A stretch of DNA of 54,691 bases from Saccharothrix coeruleofusca (GCF_014648515.1 NZ_BMRG01000004.1:1-54691), one strand, 5' to 3'; counted from the first letter of the stretch, positions 27,943 through 35,810 are shown. Program-made: numbers and translations. The notes: generated by a model not told the origin, from the letters alone.

Positions 27943-28908
27943 ATGTCCGGTGACAGCTTCGCGCTGAGCGCGGAGGAGCTGGCGAGCTTCCACAGCCGTG
28001 GCTACTTCGGCCCCTTCCAGGTCTACGAGGTCGAGGAGATGAAGGCGCGCTGGCGGCGCGAGCGGATGCGGCTGATGGACCGCAGCCACGCCATCTACCA
28101 GGGCGACGCCGCCGAGTCCGGCAACACCAACATCGCCAACTACGACCGGCACATGGACAACGCGTTCCTGGCCGACCACATCGTCAGGCCGGAGATCGTC
28201 GACCGGGTGGCCAGCGTGCTCGGCCCCGACGTGCTGTGCTGGCGCAGCGAGTTCTTCCCCAAGTACCCCGGCGACGAGGGCACCGACTGGCACCAGGCCG
28301 ACACGTTCGCCAACGCCTCGGGCAAGCCGCAGATCCTGTGGCCGGGCGAGGGCGAGGACTTCGGCGGCACGCTGACGGTGTGGACCGCCTTCACCGAGGC
28401 GAACGAGGAGACCGGCTGCCTGCAGTTCATCCCCGGCACCCACCGCAGCATGTTCTACGACGAGACCAAGCGGATGCACTACGACCCGGACAAGATCAAC
28501 AAGGTGGACAAGGACGGGGTTCGCCGCGGGTTCTTCGGCTACGACTACCGGGACCTCCAGATCGACCCGGACTGGAAGCCGGAGGAGTCCAAGGCGGTGT
28601 CCATGGTGATGCGACCAGGGCAGGCGATCATGTTCTGGTCCACGCTCATGCACGCCTCCCTGCCCCACGCGGGCAAGACCGACGAGATGCGGCTGGGCTT
28701 CGCGGGGCGGTACGTGCCGACCTCGGTGCGGGTGTACCCGGACACGGACGTGGTCGAGGAGTACGGCGGCTCGGTGTCGCTGGAGAAGTGGGGCGCGGTG
28801 CTGGTGTCCGGGCAGGACACCCACGGGCACAACCGCATCGCCACGCACACCACGCTGGGGCACCCGTTCACCACGCGCGCGTCCGGTGTGGGCGCGGCCA
28901 ACGGCTGA
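27943..28908 (+). CDS. syrB2: Non-heme Fe(II)/alpha-ketoglutarate halogenase (SyrB2-like)
   Basis: 321 aa, collinear with SyrB2 (310 aa) and strongly similar along its length ([36 protein letters not shown]-like, [20 protein letters not shown]). Iron ligands are H117 and H237. Ala119 stands where hydroxylases have Asp/Glu, which is the hallmark that opens the site for chloride. Such enzymes chlorinate the gamma-methyl of PCP-bound Thr. The ATG overlaps the A-PCP operon context (AGGAGG, 1-nt gap). Chlorothreonine or a derivative (for example a starter or a ring precursor) is therefore expected in the product; whether chlorine persists cannot be told. Confidence 0.93.
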   Translation: MSGDSFALSAEELASFHSRGYFGPFQVYEVEEMKARWRRERMRLMDRSHAIYQGDAAESGNTNIANYDRHMDNAFLADHIVRPEIVDRVASVLGPDVLCWRSEFFPKYPGDEGTDWHQADTFANASGKPQILWPGEGEDFGGTLTVWTAFTEANEETGCLQFIPGTHRSMFYDETKRMHYDPDKINKVDKDGVRRGFFGYDYRDLQIDPDWKPEESKAVSMVMRPGQAIMFWSTLMHASLPHAGKTDEMRLGFAGRYVPTSVRVYPDTDVVEEYGGSVSLEKWGAVLVSGQDTHGHNRIATHTTLGHPFTTRASGVGAANG

Positions 28909-28921
28909 TCGGGGAGGCGCG

Positions 28922-29173
28922 GTGGGCGGCGCGGTGGACGAGTCGGCGGTCCTGGAGGCGGTCAGGCGCAACGTCCTGGCGGTCGTGCCGGACCTCGACC
29001 CCGAGCTGATCACGCCGGATCGGTCCCTGGCCGACCTCGGCTGCAACAGCATCGACCGGGCGGACGTGGCGGCGATGACCGTGGACGACCTCGGCATCAC
29101 CGTGCCCGTCGCCGAGTTCGGCGGCGTCGCCGACATCGGCGACCTGGTCCGGCTGCTGGTGAGGCACTGCTGA
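28922..29173 (+). CDS. Donor ACP for acetyl-type beta-branching (AcpK-like)
   Basis: 83-aa ACP with Ser in LGCNSIDRADV; the N-S-(I/L)-D-R signature resembles AcpK-type donor ACPs of beta-branch cassettes. It lies directly before a KS lacking its Cys and should carry the malonyl group that this KS decarboxylates. The GTG at 28922 is preceded by GGGGAGG; a GTG at 28934 is the alternative. Its stop overlaps the next ATG (TGATG). Confidence 0.85.
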   Translation: MGGAVDESAVLEAVRRNVLAVVPDLDPELITPDRSLADLGCNSIDRADVAAMTVDDLGITVPVAEFGGVADIGDLVRLLVRHC

Positions 29174-30408
29174 TGCCGCCGGGGGTCGTGGTCACCGGGA
29201 TGGGCGTGGTCAGCGCGATCGGGCGGGACGTGCCGTCCTTCACCGAGGCGCTGCGCGGCGGCCGGACCGGGATCACCGACCCGGCGGGTGCGCGGATCAC
29301 CGGGTGGTCCTTCCCGGACGAGGTCCACCGCCTGCGCGAGCTGCCCGCGCGGCTGCGCGACCGCGCGACCCGCGTGGCCGCGCGGTCGCCGCTGCCGCTG
29401 AGGGTCGCGGTCGTCGCGGCGCTGCAGGCGTGGGCGTCGGCGGAGCTGCACGACCGCCCCCTGCCACCGGAGCGGGTCGGCCTGGTGGTGGCGGGCAGCA
29501 ACCTGACCGCGCGGTACTGCCACGACGCCCAGGCCGAGTGCGCCACCCGGCCGGGGCGGTTGCGCCCGAGCTTCGCCCTCCGCGCGCTGGACACCGACCA
29601 CGTCGGCACGCTCAGCGCGGTCCTGGGCACCACGGGCGAGGGCTGCACCGTGGGCGGGGCGTCGGCGTCGGGGTCGGTCGGCCTGGTCGCGGGGGCGCGG
29701 CTGGTGTCCTCCGGCGAGGTGGACGCCTGCCTCGTGGTGGGTGCGATGCTGGAACTCGGTCCTCTGGAGCGGCGGGCGCTGACCGCGCTGGGCGCCATGG
29801 CGCCGCCGGGAGGCGACCCGACCGCGATGTGCCGCCCCTTCGACGCGGGCCGCCGCGGTTTCGTCCCAGGCGAGGGGAGCGCCTGCCTGGTGCTGGAGTC
29901 CGCCGCCACCGCCCGGCGGCGCGGCGTGGCGGCGGTCGCCGCTTTCGCGGGCGGCGTGACCCGCTTGGCGGCCAACAACCTCGCCGATCCCGACGAGGAG
30001 GTCGAAGCGGCCGTCATCGCAGGGGCGCTGCGGCGCGCGGGCGTCCGACCGCACGAGCTGTCCTATGTGAACGGTCACGGCTCGGCGTCGCCGCTGGGCG
30101 ACGCGACGGAGGTCCGCGCGCTGAGGGCCGCCCTGGGGGTGGATTTCCGCGTGCCCGTGGTCAACTCCACCAAAGGGCTGACCGGGCACTGCCTGACCGC
30201 CGCGGGCGTGGTGGAGGCGGTGGCCGCGGTCGTGCAGCTCGACGGGGGTTTCGCCCATCCCAACGCCAACCTCGACCACCCGATCGACCCGGAGGTGCGG
30301 TTCGCGGGCCCTGTGGCCCGGTCGATGCCGGTCGAGGTGGCTCTGTCCAGCAGTTTCGGTTTCGGCGGGTTCAACTCGGCGGTCGTGTTCACCAGGCCGG
30401 CCGGGTGA
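29173..30408 (+). CDS. pksF: Decarboxylative ketosynthase, Cys-to-Ser (PksF-like)
   Basis: 411 aa, complete KS fold, but the active-site Cys is replaced: GCTVGGASASG has Ser164 at that position. The two His remain (NGHGSASPLGD and STKGLTGHC). Such KSs cannot condense; in beta-branching they decarboxylate malonyl-ACP to acetyl-ACP. With the ACP just upstream it makes the acetyl donor for an HMGS, most likely HMGS2 at 20649-21881. It is a different donor route from the LnmK/LnmL one at 15148-16364. Confidence 0.9.
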   Translation: MPPGVVVTGMGVVSAIGRDVPSFTEALRGGRTGITDPAGARITGWSFPDEVHRLRELPARLRDRATRVAARSPLPLRVAVVAALQAWASAELHDRPLPPERVGLVVAGSNLTARYCHDAQAECATRPGRLRPSFALRALDTDHVGTLSAVLGTTGEGCTVGGASASGSVGLVAGARLVSSGEVDACLVVGAMLELGPLERRALTALGAMAPPGGDPTAMCRPFDAGRRGFVPGEGSACLVLESAATARRRGVAAVAAFAGGVTRLAANNLADPDEEVEAAVIAGALRRAGVRPHELSYVNGHGSASPLGDATEVRALRAALGVDFRVPVVNSTKGLTGHCLTAAGVVEAVAAVVQLDGGFAHPNANLDHPIDPEVRFAGPVARSMPVEVALSSSFGFGGFNSAVVFTRPAG

Positions 30409-30435
30409 GTCGCGCAGGCGTCACGGGAGGAAGAG

Positions 30436-31149
30436 ATGTCGGACCAGTTGCAGCCGATGCCGGAGGACTGGGAGCGGGCCCTGGCGGTGGTGGCCCACCC
30501 CGACGACATCGAGTTCGGGGCGGCCGCCGCGGTGGCGGCGTGGACGGAGGCGGGCAAGGCCGTCCACTACTTGCTGCTGACCAGGGGCGAGGCGGGCATC
30601 GACGGGGTCGAGCCCGCCGAGGCGGCCCGGCTGCGGGAGCAGGAGCAGCGCGCCAGCGCCGCACTGGTCGGGGTCAAGGACGTGGAGTTCCTCGACCACC
30701 CCGACGGGGTGCTGGAGTACGGGGTGGCGCTGCGCCGCGACATCACCGCCGCGCTGCGCAAGCACCGGCCGGACCTGGTCATCGGGTTCAACCACCACGA
30801 GCTGACCATCAGCGGGAAGTGGAACTCGCCGGACCACCGCAACGCGGGCCGCGCGCTGATCGACGCGGTGGGCGACGCGGGCAACCGGTGGGTGTTCCCC
30901 GACGCGGGCCCGTCGCCGTGGCACGTGCGCTACGTCGCCATCGCGCAGTCGCCGCACCCCACCCACGCGGTTGACGTCACCGACACCCTGGAGGCGGGCA
31001 TCGCCTCGCTGGAGGCGCACCGCAGCTACCTCGCCGGGCTCAACCCCCCGATCACCGACGTGCGCGGTCCGATGACCGGGTTCGCCCGGCAGGTGGGGAA
31101 GAGGTTCGGCGACCGCCCCGCCATCGCCCTGGAGCTCTACGCGCGGTGA
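30436..31149 (+). CDS. LmbE/PIG-L family zinc amidase/deacetylase
   Basis: 237 aa. Zn-binding AHPDDIEFG (H21, D24) and a later SPDHRNAG (H134) are typical of the LmbE/PIG-L family, which includes MshB (GlcNAc-Ins deacetylase) and Mca (mycothiol S-conjugate amidase). In this sulfur-inserting cluster plausible jobs are cleaving a mycothiol conjugate of the reactive product or intermediate (resistance) or deacetylating an amino sugar. The choice between these is inference. ATG 30436 has GGGAGG just upstream. Last gene of the plus operon, 27 nt after pksF, ending at a strong hairpin. Confidence 0.85.
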   Translation: MSDQLQPMPEDWERALAVVAHPDDIEFGAAAAVAAWTEAGKAVHYLLLTRGEAGIDGVEPAEAARLREQEQRASAALVGVKDVEFLDHPDGVLEYGVALRRDITAALRKHRPDLVIGFNHHELTISGKWNSPDHRNAGRALIDAVGDAGNRWVFPDAGPSPWHVRYVAIAQSPHPTHAVDVTDTLEAGIASLEAHRSYLAGLNPPITDVRGPMTGFARQVGKRFGDRPAIALELYAR

Positions 31150-31151
31150 AA

Positions 31152-31190
31152 CGTGAGCGCTTGTGCCGGGGATCGGCACAAGCGCTCACG
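31152..31190. terminator. Bidirectional terminator, 17-bp perfect stem
   Basis: Arms 31152-31168 and 31174-31190 are perfectly complementary around a 5-nt loop. It lies between the converging LmbE-like and CRP/FNR genes. Confidence 0.85.
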
Positions 31191-31208
31191 GGTCCGCGCG
31201 GTCCCCAC

Positions 31209-32147
31209 TCAGAGGTCGGGGTCCTCGACGTAGTCGGCGATCCGGCGCTCGTGCACCGCCAGCGGCCACGGACCGGTGGCCTCGACCAGCCGGATGTCGC
31301 GGAACCGCTTGAGGAAGTAGCCGACCCTGGAGCGGGTGGTGCCGACGAGGCCACCCAGCTCCTCGTGGGTGATCCGGTGGGGGAGCAGCAGCAGCTCGCC
31401 GCGCCGCACGCCGAGCTTGCGGCCCAGGCGCAGCAGAGTGGCCGCCAGCCTGCGCTCGCTGTCCAGCGTAACGAAAAGGGAAATCGTTTTCTGTTGCTGG
31501 GCGATGCGGTCGGCCAGGTAGCGCAGCACCTCCGCCCGCAGGGAGCCGTCGGACAGTGAATCCACGAAATGATCGCGGCGCACCGTGCGGAGCACGGTGG
31601 GCAACATCGCGGTGGCCGTTTCGGTTCGCCCGCGGCCGAGCAGGCAGGACTCCCCGATCAAGTCGCCCGCGGTGTGGATGTCGAGCAGGCAGAATTTCCC
31701 GACGGCGGAGTAGGTCATCGTTTTGACGCACCCGGATTCGATGGTGTAGAGCGCATCGCCCGGTTCGCCGCAGTTGTAGAGGCTGTCGTGCTGCGGCAGT
31801 CGGAGCGTCGGCGTGGGCAGGCCCGTGGCGCGCAGTCGTTCGGCCAACCTCCCGGCGGGGGTCCGCGTCGGTCGTTGCGCGGGGGCGCACCCGGCCAGCC
31901 GCTCGGGCGCCACCCTGGGCAGCGGCACGCCGGGGAGCGTCCCGTCGTCAGTCGGGTCGGGGGTGAACGACTCCAGGTGGTCGAGTCGGCCGACGACGTG
32001 CATGTCGCCGCACCGCAGGGAATTCTGCGGATAGGACTCCAGGGTGAGCGAGGCCGTCGTACCCCTGGAGCCGGGGAGCAGGTGCATCAGGAAGCCGCCG
32101 TCGCGGTCCTCCCGGCCGGGCTGTTGCTGCAGACATCGCGGTTCCAT
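31209..32147 (-). CDS. lnmO: CRP/FNR-family pathway regulator (LnmO-like)
   Basis: 312 aa. An N-terminal extension of about 100 residues precedes a cNMP-type beta-roll (GEPGDALYTIESG ... GDLIGESCLLGRGRTETATA) and a C-terminal winged HTH (ITHEELGGLVGTTRSRVGYFLKRF, split here by eye). In the recognition helix the CRP contacts Glu181 and Arg185 correspond to Ser and Tyr. It should therefore read a half-site other than TGTGA, which fits the GCTCA-N4-TGAGC dyads at the cluster's promoters. No iron-sulfur Cys cluster like FNR's is evident. ATG 32147 is chosen for GGGGGA upstream; ATG 32165 is possible. The leinamycin cluster is recalled to encode a similar regulator, LnmO. Confidence 0.88.
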   Translation of the reverse strand: MEPRCLQQQPGREDRDGGFLMHLLPGSRGTTASLTLESYPQNSLRCGDMHVVGRLDHLESFTPDPTDDGTLPGVPLPRVAPERLAGCAPAQRPTRTPAGRLAERLRATGLPTPTLRLPQHDSLYNCGEPGDALYTIESGCVKTMTYSAVGKFCLLDIHTAGDLIGESCLLGRGRTETATAMLPTVLRTVRRDHFVDSLSDGSLRAEVLRYLADRIAQQQKTISLFVTLDSERRLAATLLRLGRKLGVRRGELLLLPHRITHEELGGLVGTTRSRVGYFLKRFRDIRLVEATGPWPLAVHERRIADYVEDPDL

Positions 32148-32203
32148 CGCTGGTATTTCCCCCATGTGTGCGGCGGAGATGAGGTTGCCAACGGCAGACG
32201 GAA

Positions 32204-32233
32204 CCTCTACCGATTTCGCAACCTGGTCTGCAA
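32204..32233 (-). promoter_or_regulatory. Candidate promoter of the CRP/FNR gene
   Basis: Minus strand TTGCAG (32233-32228), 18 nt, TAGAGG (32209-32204), inside a conspicuously AT-rich patch (about 32160-32290) of the 270-bp gap to the VOC gene. It has no GCTCA-N4-TGAGC dyad, so the regulator gene itself does not look autoregulated through that element. Confidence 0.35.
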
Positions 32234-32437
32234 GAATTTTCCGGTAGATTCCCCAAAAATGGGCTCCCCCATGGCTACCACTCCGTATTGGCCGATGTCA
32301 ACGACCCGACGCGCGTTGGGCGGTTTGCGACGTTCGCTCATCCGCAGTCAATCCCCGGTGCGGGTGGGTAGTACCTCCAGAACTCTGTTGGTACTGTTCC
32401 GCTCGGTATCCGACACGTAACTGGAGGTAGTTCTACG

Positions 32438-32815
32438 ATGACTGCAGTGGGGCGGTTGGCCGCGGTGACCCTGGACTGCGCCGACGCCAAGAACCTCGCG
32501 GCCTTCTACCGCGGCCTGACTGGCTTGGAGATCGTGCACAACGACGACGACGGGTGTTACCTGTCCGGGCCGGAGGGCGGGGTGGCCATCGCCATCCAGC
32601 GGGTGGCCGACTACCGCCCGCCGCAGTGGCCCACCCAGGACGTGCCGCAGCAGATCCACCTCGACATCGACGTCGCCGACCTCGACGAGGCGGAGCGGCA
32701 GGTGCTGGAGCTGGGCGGCACCAAGCCGGAGCCCCAGCCGAACGCGGAGCGCTGGCGCGTGATGCTGGACCCGGCCGGGCACCCGTTCTGCCTGGCGCGC
32801 TTCGGCGGCAGCTGA
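32438..32815 (+). CDS. VOC (glyoxalase/bleomycin-resistance fold) protein
   Basis: 125 aa, one complete VOC-type unit: LAAVTLDCADAKNLAAFY at the start, HLDIDVADLDEAERQVLELG in the middle and DPAGHPFCLARF at the end. Members of this family bind or modify small molecules, and many cluster-encoded ones sequester or inactivate the antibiotic. It is divergent from the CRP/FNR gene and just ahead of the DUF3224/AlkZ-like unit, which makes a resistance or accessory role plausible but unproven. ATG 32438 has TGGAGGTAG upstream. A 6-bp dyad AGTACC/GGTACT (32370-32395) in its leader may be an operator; it is not the CRP/FNR dyad. Confidence 0.82.
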   Translation: MTAVGRLAAVTLDCADAKNLAAFYRGLTGLEIVHNDDDGCYLSGPEGGVAIAIQRVADYRPPQWPTQDVPQQIHLDIDVADLDEAERQVLELGGTKPEPQPNAERWRVMLDPAGHPFCLARFGGS

Positions 32816-32818
32816 CCC

Positions 32819-32836
32819 CGCGCGGCGGGCCGCGCG
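32819..32836. terminator. Short GC hairpin after the VOC gene
   Basis: CGCGCGG/CCGCGCG arms with a 4-nt loop, 3 nt after the VOC stop. A modest candidate terminator that separates it from the next promoter. Confidence 0.4.
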
Positions 32837-32864
32837 CTCGTCGTCGCGTGCTCACCGTTGATGT

Positions 32865-32906
32865 GCTCACTGTTGAGCTGCCCGCCTCCGGCGGTCGCCC
32901 TACCTT
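32865..32906 (+). promoter_or_regulatory. Perfect CRP/FNR-dyad promoter (DUF3224-AlkZ unit)
   Basis: GCTCA-CTGT-TGAGC (32865-32878), 22 nt, then TACCTT (32901-32906). A second, weaker copy (GCTCA-CCGT-TGATG) overlaps just upstream at 32850-32863. Predicted transcription starts near 32913, about 32 nt before the GTG. Confidence 0.7.
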
Positions 32907-32944
32907 GCCAGTCGACCGGAACCGCACGAGGTCAGGAGAGACTG

Positions 32945-33337
32945 GTGGGCACACAGGCGAAGAGCGGGTTCGAGGTGCTGACGTGGGAGCAGAACCCGCT
33001 GGACGGCGACGGCGTCATGGTCACCCGCACCACGTCGCGCCACCGGCTGACCGGTGACGTCGACGGCGAGGCCATGGCGGAGTTCCTCATGGCGCACCCG
33101 ACCGAGTCCGAGGCCGAGATCGTCGGGCTGTTCCGGGTCACCGGGGCCGTCGGCGGCCGGTTCGGCTCGTTCGTGCTGCGGGCCCACCTGACCTTCAGCG
33201 GGGGCGCGGTGCAGGGCGAGCTCGCCGTGGTCTCCGGATCGGGCACCAACGAGCTGAGCGGGCTGTCGGGATCGGGCGAGTACCGGTCGGAGGGCACGCG
33301 GGTGGGCGCGATCACCCTGGAGTACGACATCGCCTGA
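32945..33337 (+). CDS. DUF3224-family protein
   Basis: 130 aa, resembling DUF3224 (allene-oxide-cyclase-like beta-barrel) proteins: an acidic N-terminal half, a glycine-rich strand region (GRFGSFVLRAHLTFSGGAVQGE) described here only by its ends, and a GTNELSGLSGSGEY turn before the C-terminal strand. Function unknown. It is the first gene after a perfect CRP/FNR dyad and precedes the AlkZ-like glycosylase by 53 nt, so it is co-regulated with resistance. The GTG at 32945 has GGAGAG upstream. Confidence 0.75.
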   Translation: MGTQAKSGFEVLTWEQNPLDGDGVMVTRTTSRHRLTGDVDGEAMAEFLMAHPTESEAEIVGLFRVTGAVGGRFGSFVLRAHLTFSGGAVQGELAVVSGSGTNELSGLSGSGEYRSEGTRVGAITLEYDIA

Positions 33338-33390
33338 GCCGTCCGGCGCGCCACGGCCACGGCCACGTCCAGTCGAGGAGGCCACCCACC

Positions 33391-34524
33391 GTGAGCGGGA
33401 AGCCCATCACCACCCGCGCGCTCAACCGGGCGCTGCTGGCCCGCCAGGGCCTGCTGGAGCCGTTGGCGCTGCCGGTCGTGGCGGCCGTCGAGGCGATCGG
33501 CGCCATCCAGGCCCAGTCGTGGGCCGCGCCGCCGGTCGCGCTGTGGTCCCGGCTCGCGGGCTTCCGCGCGGAGGACCTGCACGCCGCCCTCGCCGGGGGC
33601 GAGCTGGTCGCGGGCACGCTGCTGCGCGCGACCCTGCACGTGGTCAGCGCCGCCCAGCACCCGGACTACGCCGTGGTGGCCGAGCGGTCCGGCGCGTGCG
33701 ACTGGCGGCGGGCGAAGGGCGAGCCGCATCCCGACTCGGCGGCCCTGCGCCCGGCGGTGGCGGCCTTCGCCGCCGACGAGCCGCGGTCGGTCGAGGAGAT
33801 CTCGGCCTTCGCCGAGCAGTGGGCCGCCGCCCGGCCGGGTGTCGTGGGGGCGGAGGAGCTGGCGTTCCAGCGCGAGCACAAGTGGCGACCGCTGCGCACC
33901 GGGCCCTTCCTGGTGCGGGTTCCCGGTGACGGCCGGTGGGCCAAGGAGCCCAAGCACTACCGCGCGGCGCCACCGGTCGGGCAGCGCGCCACCGAGGCCG
34001 CGCTGGACGCCGTGGTGAGCCACCACCTGCGGGCCTTCGGGCCCGCCACGGTCGAGGACGTCGCGTACTGGACGGGCTGGAGCACACCGGGTGTCCGCGA
34101 GTCCCTGGAGCGGCTCGGGGACACCCTGGTGCGCTTCACCGACGAGGCGGGCAGGCAGGTGCACGACCTCGTGGACGCGCCGCGCCCCGACGAGGGGGTG
34201 CGCGTCGGGCCCCGTTTCCTGGCCGCGTTCGACAGCGCGCTGCTGGCCTACCACGCGCAGCGCCGCGAGCGCGTCCTGCCCGAGGCGCACCGCGACGCGG
34301 TCTCGGTGCGGGCCAACCTCCAGATCAAGCCGACGTTCCTGCTGGACGGCGTGGTGGCGGGCCTGTGGTCCTCGACGGCCAAGCGCCGCACGGCGGTGCT
34401 GACGCTGACCCCGTTCGCCGCGGTCAAGGCCGCCGACCGCCGGGCGCTGACCGCGCAGGGCGAGCGGCTGCTGGAGTTCCTGCACCCCGGCTGCGCCGAG
34501 CGCGAGGTCGTGCTCGCGGGCTGA
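33391..34524 (+). CDS. alkZ: AlkZ-like (HTH_42) DNA glycosylase, predicted self-resistance
   Basis: 377 aa of the winged-helix HTH_42 family. The catalytic QxQ motif of AlkZ is visible as Q40-A41-Q42 in AIQAQSWAAPP. Further family features are ATLHVVSAAQHPDY, a central AYWTGWSTPGVRESL and GLWSSTAKRRTAVLTLTPF near the C-terminus. AlkZ-type enzymes excise alkylated bases or unhook crosslinks and protect producers of DNA alkylators such as azinomycin B. Leinamycin itself alkylates guanine, so the role fits. GTG 33391 has GAGGAGG upstream. It lies in one unit with DUF3224 under a CRP/FNR dyad, so resistance would be switched on with biosynthesis. Confidence 0.87.
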   Translation: MSGKPITTRALNRALLARQGLLEPLALPVVAAVEAIGAIQAQSWAAPPVALWSRLAGFRAEDLHAALAGGELVAGTLLRATLHVVSAAQHPDYAVVAERSGACDWRRAKGEPHPDSAALRPAVAAFAADEPRSVEEISAFAEQWAAARPGVVGAEELAFQREHKWRPLRTGPFLVRVPGDGRWAKEPKHYRAAPPVGQRATEAALDAVVSHHLRAFGPATVEDVAYWTGWSTPGVRESLERLGDTLVRFTDEAGRQVHDLVDAPRPDEGVRVGPRFLAAFDSALLAYHAQRRERVLPEAHRDAVSVRANLQIKPTFLLDGVVAGLWSSTAKRRTAVLTLTPFAAVKAADRRALTAQGERLLEFLHPGCAEREVVLAG

Positions 34525-34541
34525 GCGGCCGCGACCCACCT

Positions 34542-34583
34542 GATCAGTGTTGAGCAGCACGGGAACCGGCGCGCGAGCAAGCT
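34542..34583 (+). promoter_or_regulatory. CRP/FNR-dyad promoter, probably giving a leaderless mRNA
   Basis: GATCA-GTGT-TGAGC (34542-34555), 22 nt, then CAAGCT (34578-34583). The ATG at 34591 begins 7 nt after the hexamer, so transcription and translation would start together. No ribosome binding site is visible for this gene. Confidence 0.5.
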
Positions 34584-34590
34584 CGTGGCC

Positions 34591-35757
34591 ATGGCTCAGG
34601 AAGACGTTCGACCCGCGATCGAATTCCCGACGTGGCCGCAGATGGGGCCGGAGGAAGCGGAGGCCGCCCGCGAGGCGGTCGCCGCCAACCAGATGTCCCA
34701 GCTGGTCGGCCGCAGGCTCGTCGAGGAGTTCGAGGAGAAGCTCGCAGCGCACCACGGCGTGCGGCACGCCGTGGCGGTCAACACGGGCACCAGCGCAGTG
34801 CACCTGGCCCTGGCATCGCTGGGGGTCGGCGAGGGCGACGAGGTCATCGTGCCCGCGCACACGTTCGTCGCATCGGCCAGCCCGGTGCTCTACCAGGGCG
34901 CCACGCCGGTGTTCGCCGACGTCCGGGCCACCGACTACTGCCTGGACCCCGAAGAGGTCGAGCGCCGGGTGACCCCGCGCACCCGCGCCGTGGTGGCGGT
35001 GCACCTCAACGGCTGCGCGGCCCCCCTGGCCGAACTGCGCGAGGTCTGCGACCGCCGCGGCGTCGCCCTGGTCGAGGACGCCGCCCAGGCGCACTGCACC
35101 CGCTACGACGGCAAGCCGGTCGGTGGCTTCGGCGCGCTGGGGTGCCTCAGCTTCTGGCAGGACAAGATCATCACCACCGCGGGCGAGGGCGGCGCGGTGC
35201 TGACCGACGACGACGCGCTGGCCGAGTCGGTGCGGCTGCTGCGCAGCCACGGGGAGGAGCCGGTGGCGGGCCCCCGGCGGCTCTACCACCACTCGGTGCT
35301 GGGGTACAACTACCGGCTCACCGCGCCGCAGGCCGCGGTGGGCTCGGTCCAGATGGGACGCATCGCCGAGTACGACGAGCGCCGCAGGCGCAACAGCGAC
35401 CTGCTGGCGCGGCTGCTGGCCGACGTGCCGGGCGTGCTGCTGCCGCAGCCGTCCCCGGCCGCGGACCCCTGCTGGTGGAAGTACACGTGCGTGCTCGACC
35501 GCCAGCGGACCGGGATGACCGCGGCCGAGTTCACCGGCAGGCTGCTCGCCGAGGGCTACCCGGTGCTGCCGCGCTACCCGATCCCGCTGCACCGGCAGCC
35601 GGTGTTCGCCAAGGTGGTGAACACCAGCGACTCCTTCCCGGTGGCGGACATGCTGTCCGAGCAGGCCTTCTCGCTGCCGGTGCACCCCGCCATCACCGAC
35701 CGGCACGTCGAGGCGATCGTCTCGGCCATCGCGCGGACGATCGCCTCGGGCGCCTGA
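34591..35757 (+). CDS. DegT/DnrJ/EryC1-type PLP aminotransferase
   Basis: 388 aa with the family layout: FPTWPQMGPEE near the start, TGTSAVHLALASLGVG, VEDAAQAH, the PLP Lys K192 in FWQDKIITTAGEGG and GYNYRLTAPQAAVG. These enzymes aminate nucleotide-sugar ketones or related cyclitols. The FPxWPQ opening is also seen in StsC/AHBA-synthase-like members, so a cyclitol or aromatic-type substrate is possible. Neighbouring glycosyltransferase and sugar methyltransferases favour a sugar role. ATG 34591 is chosen over GTG 34585 because the promoter geometry predicts a leaderless transcript there and neither start has a binding site. Followed by a hairpin. Confidence 0.87.
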   Translation: MAQEDVRPAIEFPTWPQMGPEEAEAAREAVAANQMSQLVGRRLVEEFEEKLAAHHGVRHAVAVNTGTSAVHLALASLGVGEGDEVIVPAHTFVASASPVLYQGATPVFADVRATDYCLDPEEVERRVTPRTRAVVAVHLNGCAAPLAELREVCDRRGVALVEDAAQAHCTRYDGKPVGGFGALGCLSFWQDKIITTAGEGGAVLTDDDALAESVRLLRSHGEEPVAGPRRLYHHSVLGYNYRLTAPQAAVGSVQMGRIAEYDERRRRNSDLLARLLADVPGVLLPQPSPAADPCWWKYTCVLDRQRTGMTAAEFTGRLLAEGYPVLPRYPIPLHRQPVFAKVVNTSDSFPVADMLSEQAFSLPVHPAITDRHVEAIVSAIARTIASGA

Positions 35758-35765
35758 CCGACCGG

Positions 35766-35801
35766 TTCCCGGTGCCCCACCGCGCGGCGGGGCACCGGGA
35801 A
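35766..35801. terminator. Bidirectional terminator, 13-bp stem
   Basis: TTCCCGGTGCCCC (35766-35778) pairs with 35789-35801 around a GC-rich 10-nt loop, between the converging aminotransferase and aldo/keto reductase genes. Confidence 0.75.
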
Positions 35802-35810
35802 GCTCGCGGA

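Noticed and set aside
27943-28908. PhyH-type hydroxylase rather than halogenase
   Set aside because: Hydroxylases need HxD/E; here the motif is H117-Q-A119, and the sequence tracks SyrB2 along its full length.
27943-28908. Curacin-type halogenation of the HMG-like branch intermediate
   Set aside because: The enzyme resembles SyrB2, not the CurA Hal domain, and is paired with a Thr-type A-PCP 1 nt upstream. The alternative is not fully excluded.
29173-30408. Condensing type II ketosynthase (KS-alpha)
   Set aside because: The active-site Cys is Ser164 and there is no chain-length-factor partner; the neighbouring donor ACP fits the decarboxylative role.
31152-31190. TGAGC/GCTCA pairs at the LmbE-CRP junction as an operator
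   Set aside because: They are part of a 17-bp perfect stem with a 5-nt loop between converging genes, so the terminator explanation is sufficient; the spacing is not 5-4-5.
33391-34524. HTH_42 protein as a transcription factor
   Set aside because: The winged-helix fold here belongs to the AlkZ-type glycosylases and the catalytic QxQ motif is intact.
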